A DNA stretch of 50,928 nucleotides, from contig NZ_JAHNZO010000045.1 of assembly GCF_018998565.1 (NCBI RefSeq), positions 1-50,928 on the forward strand. The letters are read 5' to 3'. The notes under the pieces are model-generated. The model saw only the letters and a list, made by a program, of their open reading frames with translations, did no database searches and was not told where the DNA came from. This document shows, piece by piece, positions 48,201-50,928 of the stretch. Made by a program: the position numbers and the translations under genes. This stretch comes from Paenibacillus oleatilyticus (GTDB taxonomy: Bacteria; Bacillota; Bacilli; Paenibacillales; NBRC-103111). Positions within the stretch are counted from its first letter, which is position 1. The number at the start of each line of letters is the position of its first letter.

Positions 48201-50928
48201 CCACCAGTTGATTTGGCTTCACGCCTTGAGCCTGTAGCGTGCGCGCCAGACGGTTCGCCCGTTCGTTCAGCTCCCGGTACGTCAGCCGGTCGTTTTCGTA
48301 GACGACCGCCGTCGCCTCCGGCGTGCGCTCCGCCTGCTTCTCGAACAGCGCGTGGAACGCCTCGTTCTCCGGCGCCTCCGGCGCGGCCGGGTTGAACACG
48401 TGCCCGATCTGCGCCTTCTCTTCGGCTGTCAGGATGCCCAGCGACGCGATTTTGGCCGCAGGATCGCTCACGATAGCCACCAGCAATTGCTCGAAATGCT
48501 TCGCTATCCGTTCGATCGTTTCCCGTTTGTACAAGGCGGTGGCGTATTCGATTCCGCATAGGAAGCCGTCGCCGCTTTCCATAATGTCCAAGCTCAGGTC
48601 GAATTTCGACGTATGTTCTTCAACCGGGTACGGCGTAAGCTGCAAGCCCGGCAGGTGGAATTCCTTATTCTCCGTATTTTGCAGAGTAAACATCGTGTCG
48701 AAAAGCGGGTTGCGGCTCAAGTCGCGGGCCAGCTTCAGCTTGTCCACCAGCTCTTCGAACGGATAATCCTGACGCTCGAACGCGCCAAGCGTCGTTTCCT
48801 TCACTTCCTTCAAATACGAGAGGAACGTTTTGTCCGCCGCCGGATAGCTGCGGATCGCCAACGTATTGACGAACATCCCGATCAGCGGCTGCAGATCGGC
48901 ATGGGTTCTGCCCGCAATCGGCGTACCGACGATGATGTCCTCCTGAGCGGTATACTTTTGCAGCAGCACCGTGTAGGCGGCCAGCAGCACCATGTACAGC
49001 GTTGCGCCGCTTTCCGCGGCGATCCGCTTCAGCCCTTCGCTTACTTCCGAACTCATGCGGAAAACAAGCGCATCGCCGGTATAGTTCTGTACCGCAGGGC
49101 GGGCATAGTCGGTCGGCATTTCGAGCACCGGCAGTTCTCCACGGAACGTTTCGAGCCAGTATGCCTCCTGGCGCTTCAGCTGCTCTTTTTGCGCGTCGGA
49201 CTGCTGCCATACGGCATAATCCTTATACTGAATGCGCAGCGCCGGCAATTCCTCCCCGCTATACAGCTGGGCGAATTCTTCCACCAGAACGTCCGCCGAG
49301 ACGCCATCGGAAACAATGTGATGCATATCCAGCATCAGAATGTACCGTTTGGACGCCAGCTCGACCAAGCCTACCCGCAGGAGCGGCGCCTTCGCCAGAT
49401 CAAACGGACGGATGAAGTCGCGTACAATCGTTTTGGCTTCTTCCACGCCCACCTGAATCGTTTCGACGGCAAAATCCACTTCCGGATAGATCCGCTGCAC
49501 CGGTTCTCCGTCCACCAGCTCGAAGCCCGTCCGCAGCGTCTCATGACGTGCAATCAGCTTGCGGAACGTCTCTTCGAACCGCTCGCGGTCCAGCGCCCCT
49601 TCGAGCCCCATCACGCTCGGCATGTTGTAGCTTTGGGCCGCGCCTTCCAGCTGATGCAGGATAAAGAGCCGTTTCTGGACCGAGGAAACCGGATAGTACT
49701 CCCGTTCTTCGACGACAGGAATCGCATCGAACGCCTGCTGCTCCAGTTGGCCGATCGCCTCCGCCAATTGCTCGACCGTCGGGAATTGGAAAATGTGCCG
49801 CAGCGGAAGCTCCATATTCAGCTCCTTGCGCACCTTGCTGGCCAATGCGGTCGCACGCAGCGAATGTCCGCCCAGCTCGAAGAAGTTGTCCTTCACGCTC
49901 ACCTTCTCCAGACCAAGCACATCCTGCCAGATACTTACCAGCTTGGCTTCCGTCGGCGTCCGCGGCGCGACGTATTCTCCGCCCGCATGCATGCTTCCTT
50001 CCGGAGCAGGCAGCGCTTTGCGGTCGATCTTGTCGTTCGGCGTCAACGGCATCTGCGCCAGCTGTACGAAATACGACGGGATCATATAGTTCGGCAGTTC
50101 CTGCGACATCGCCGCTCTCAATTCCGATGCCGTCAGCTCTCTTTGCGCTACAAAGTAGGCGACGAGCTGCTGCTGCCCGCTTGCGTCCTCGCGCGCGAGA
50201 ACGATCGCTTCCTGAACGCCGTCGACCTTCGCCAGCTGCGCTTCCACTTCGCCCAGCTCGATCCGGTAACCGCGGATTTTCACCTGGTGGTCGATCCGCC
50301 CCAAATATTCAAGCCGCCCGTCCGGCAGCCATCTTGCCAGGTCCCCCGTCCGGTACATCCGCTCTCCGCTGAAGCGGCTGGTCACGAATGCCTCCGCCGT
50401 CAGCTCCGGACGATCCAGGTAGCCTCTGGCCAGACCCGCACCGGCTACGCACAGCTCGCCTGCTACGCCTACCGGCAATAGATGCCCGTGCCTGTCCACG
50501 ATGTATACCCGGTGATTCGGCATCGGACGCCCGATCGAAATCAGCCTGCCTGCCTCCGGATCTTCCGAAACCGGCCAGATCGACGTCGCTACCGAGTTTT
50601 CCGTCGGACCGTACCCGTTGTAATACGCCACCTTGTCCTTCCACTTCTGCACCAGCTCCGGCGACGAGGCGGAACCCGCTGTGAACAGAATGCGCAGGCT
50701 TGGCATCTGCTCCGGCTCCAGATACACCGCATACGTTGGCGGCAGGGTCGCGACCGTAATTTGATGCTCCGCCATATACGTTTCAAACCATTGGTAGTTC
50801 AAGATCGTATCCTTCGTCGGCACGTACAAGGTCGCGCCGCAGAACAACGCTTGGAAGATCTCCCAGCAGGCCGCGTCAAACGACAGGCTGGCGAACAGCA
50901 GCGCGCGGTCCTCTTCGCCGATACGCAG
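45223..50928 (-). CDS. NRPS subunit (5'-truncated by window edge): A, T, C, A, T, C
   Basis: The frame stays open to the right edge, so the N-terminus is missing. Order: partial adenylation domain (pocket code read as D-A-W-T-F-A-G-V-A-K, Phe-like), carrier (FFELGGHSLR), condensation (HHIVSDG), adenylation (code D-V-G-E-I-S-A-I-D-K, which I associate with Dab/Orn modules of polymyxin-type enzymes), carrier (FFELGGHSLS), condensation (HHIITDG) and stop. No epimerisation domain. Both C domains have full HHxxxDG motifs. The last C would join the Dab/Orn chain to valine on the next subunit. Substrate calls depend on by-eye alignment. Confidence 0.93.
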   Translation of the reverse strand: MRIGEEDRALLFASLSFDAACWEIFQALFCGATLYVPTKDTILNYQWFETYMAEHQITVATLPPTYAVYLEPEQMPSLRILFTAGSASSPELVQKWKDKVAYYNGYGPTENSVATSIWPVSEDPEAGRLISIGRPMPNHRVYIVDRHGHLLPVGVAGELCVAGAGLARGYLDRPELTAEAFVTSRFSGERMYRTGDLARWLPDGRLEYLGRIDHQVKIRGYRIELGEVEAQLAKVDGVQEAIVLAREDASGQQQLVAYFVAQRELTASELRAAMSQELPNYMIPSYFVQLAQMPLTPNDKIDRKALPAPEGSMHAGGEYVAPRTPTEAKLVSIWQDVLGLEKVSVKDNFFELGGHSLRATALASKVRKELNMELPLRHIFQFPTVEQLAEAIGQLEQQAFDAIPVVEEREYYPVSSVQKRLFILHQLEGAAQSYNMPSVMGLEGALDRERFEETFRKLIARHETLRTGFELVDGEPVQRIYPEVDFAVETIQVGVEEAKTIVRDFIRPFDLAKAPLLRVGLVELASKRYILMLDMHHIVSDGVSADVLVEEFAQLYSGEELPALRIQYKDYAVWQQSDAQKEQLKRQEAYWLETFRGELPVLEMPTDYARPAVQNYTGDALVFRMSSEVSEGLKRIAAESGATLYMVLLAAYTVLLQKYTAQEDIIVGTPIAGRTHADLQPLIGMFVNTLAIRSYPAADKTFLSYLKEVKETTLGAFERQDYPFEELVDKLKLARDLSRNPLFDTMFTLQNTENKEFHLPGLQLTPYPVEEHTSKFDLSLDIMESGDGFLCGIEYATALYKRETIERIAKHFEQLLVAIVSDPAAKIASLGILTAEEKAQIGHVFNPAAPEAPENEAFHALFEKQAERTPEATAVVYENDRLTYRELNERANRLARTLQAQGVKPNQLVGILADRSTDLLVGALAVWKAGGAYVPLDPDYPSDRIQFMLEDSAATVLLTQTHLQERARQWVQGEQTLQAVLCLEDEAAYAEDASNVANVNEPHDLAYVIYTSGTTGRPKGVMIEHRSLVNTAAGYRREYRLDQFPVRLLQLASFSFDVFVGDIARTLYNGGTMVLCPKDDRIDPARLHYWISKERITIFESTPALIVPFMDYVAEHGLDMSSMELLITSSDSCSVTDYRVLQERFGSQFRIINAYGVTEAAIDSSLYDEPLDKLPGAGNVPIGKAALNAKFYIVDAHLNPVPVGVLGELCIGGIGVARGYLNRPELTEEKFVDSPFVEGERLYRTGDLARWMPDGNVDFIGRIDNQAKIRGYRIETGEIETQMLKAEGVREAIVVVREDAKGQKVLCAYFTAESELKLSELRSSLSQELPGYMIPSYFMQQEQLPLTANGKIDRKALPAPDASMQMGVEYVAPRTPQEAKLASIWQEVLGLEKVGMKDNFFELGGHSLSATLLVGKVHKEMNVELPLREVFRAPTIEQLAKAAESLQQSAYATIPVAPVMEYYPVTSAQKRIYLLCHQAGGEVSYNMPTVLLVKGELDRERLEHAFLRLIERHEALRTGFGIVDGRVVQRVYDDADFILEFVQIPEAEADLHIRSFFRPFDLQRPPLIRVRLIELEPARHLLLIDMHHIITDGVSSEIIVQEVAQFYNGQEPSPLTLQYKDYAVWQQEAASSERRRKQEEFWLDHMSGALPVLDLPIAYPRPAQRSFEGANLEFTVEPQTMELLLKLAAETGTTMYMVLLAAYTVLLSKYSGQEDIIIGSPVAGRLSADLEGIVGMFVNTIPLRNYPAKDKTFLSYLQEVKERTLLAFEHQEYPLEELVESLNVPRNPSRNPLFDAVFMFDNLERQESTLESLTFESYAQEHATAKFDLTLTMNVAEEGLQGIIEYSTKLFNRQAVELLSRHFITLLAEIGRNPAQAINDLEFGSRLVQSKPVQETIHFTF

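Noticed and set aside
48613..50481. 622-aa frame opposite the NRPS
   Set aside because: Antisense of well-supported NRPS domains; no motif of its own.

Overview
The window looks like a chromosomal segment of a spore-forming, moderately GC-rich Firmicute, most probably Paenibacillus or a close relative. Pointers are ytxC-thrS synteny with a threonyl T-box, a SAM-I riboswitch in front of metA-metI-metC, futalosine-pathway mqnC, a gamma-type SASP-like gene behind a sigma-G-type promoter, yuiC, ypcP, a DUF3055 gene, and a large NRPS with a Dab/Orn-type module. All assignments come from reading the sequence and recalled family features; no database search was run.

Layout. 1-77 (minus) is the 5' end of a group II intron running off the left edge. 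230-1091 holds a 47-aa SASP-like spore gene and a 3D-domain (YuiC-like) wall protein. 1257-5704 holds an acyltransferase, then thrS with its T-box leader and ytxC. 5917-10155 holds an L,D-transpeptidase, mqnC and an EAL phosphodiesterase. 10284-13920 is the SAM-riboswitch-controlled methionine operon metA-metI-metC. 14023-19004 holds corA, a hendecad-repeat coiled-coil protein, an HRDC protein behind a promoter and terminator-like leader, a small acidic protein and an NhaC antiporter. 19200-25683 is an aromatic amino acid catabolism region: phenylalanine dehydrogenase plus a DUF1450 gene, then hppD, an unknown gene, fahA, hmgA and a YerC/TrpR-like gene.

The most interesting region is 25986-33260, a compact class I lanthipeptide operon. 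A good sigma-A promoter drives two small precursor genes, then a full-length LanB dehydratase, an ABC exporter and a LanC cyclase, ending in a terminator. The precursors share a leader with an FDLD box, but their cores are arrays of a Cys-ending pentapeptide, (Y/F)-(S/T)-S-x-C. One array is Tyr/Ser-rich and its twin Phe/Thr-rich. There is no LanP, LanFEG, LanI or LanRK in the operon; a two-helix membrane protein just downstream is a possible but unproven immunity protein. A 15-bp UUCG-capped stem separates the precursors from lanB.

33389-41596 holds housekeeping and accessory genes: MerR regulator with an imine-reductase-like enzyme, ilvD, DUF3055, a cupin, a divergent AraC/MFS pair, a YkhA-type thioesterase and a YpcP-type 5'-3' exonuclease. 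41760-41886 carries a second, apparently deleted group II intron remnant. From 41926 to the right edge two NRPS genes on the minus strand form the end of an assembly line: ...A(Phe-like)-T-C-A(Dab/Orn)-T-C, followed by a separate subunit half-C-A(Val)-T-TE.
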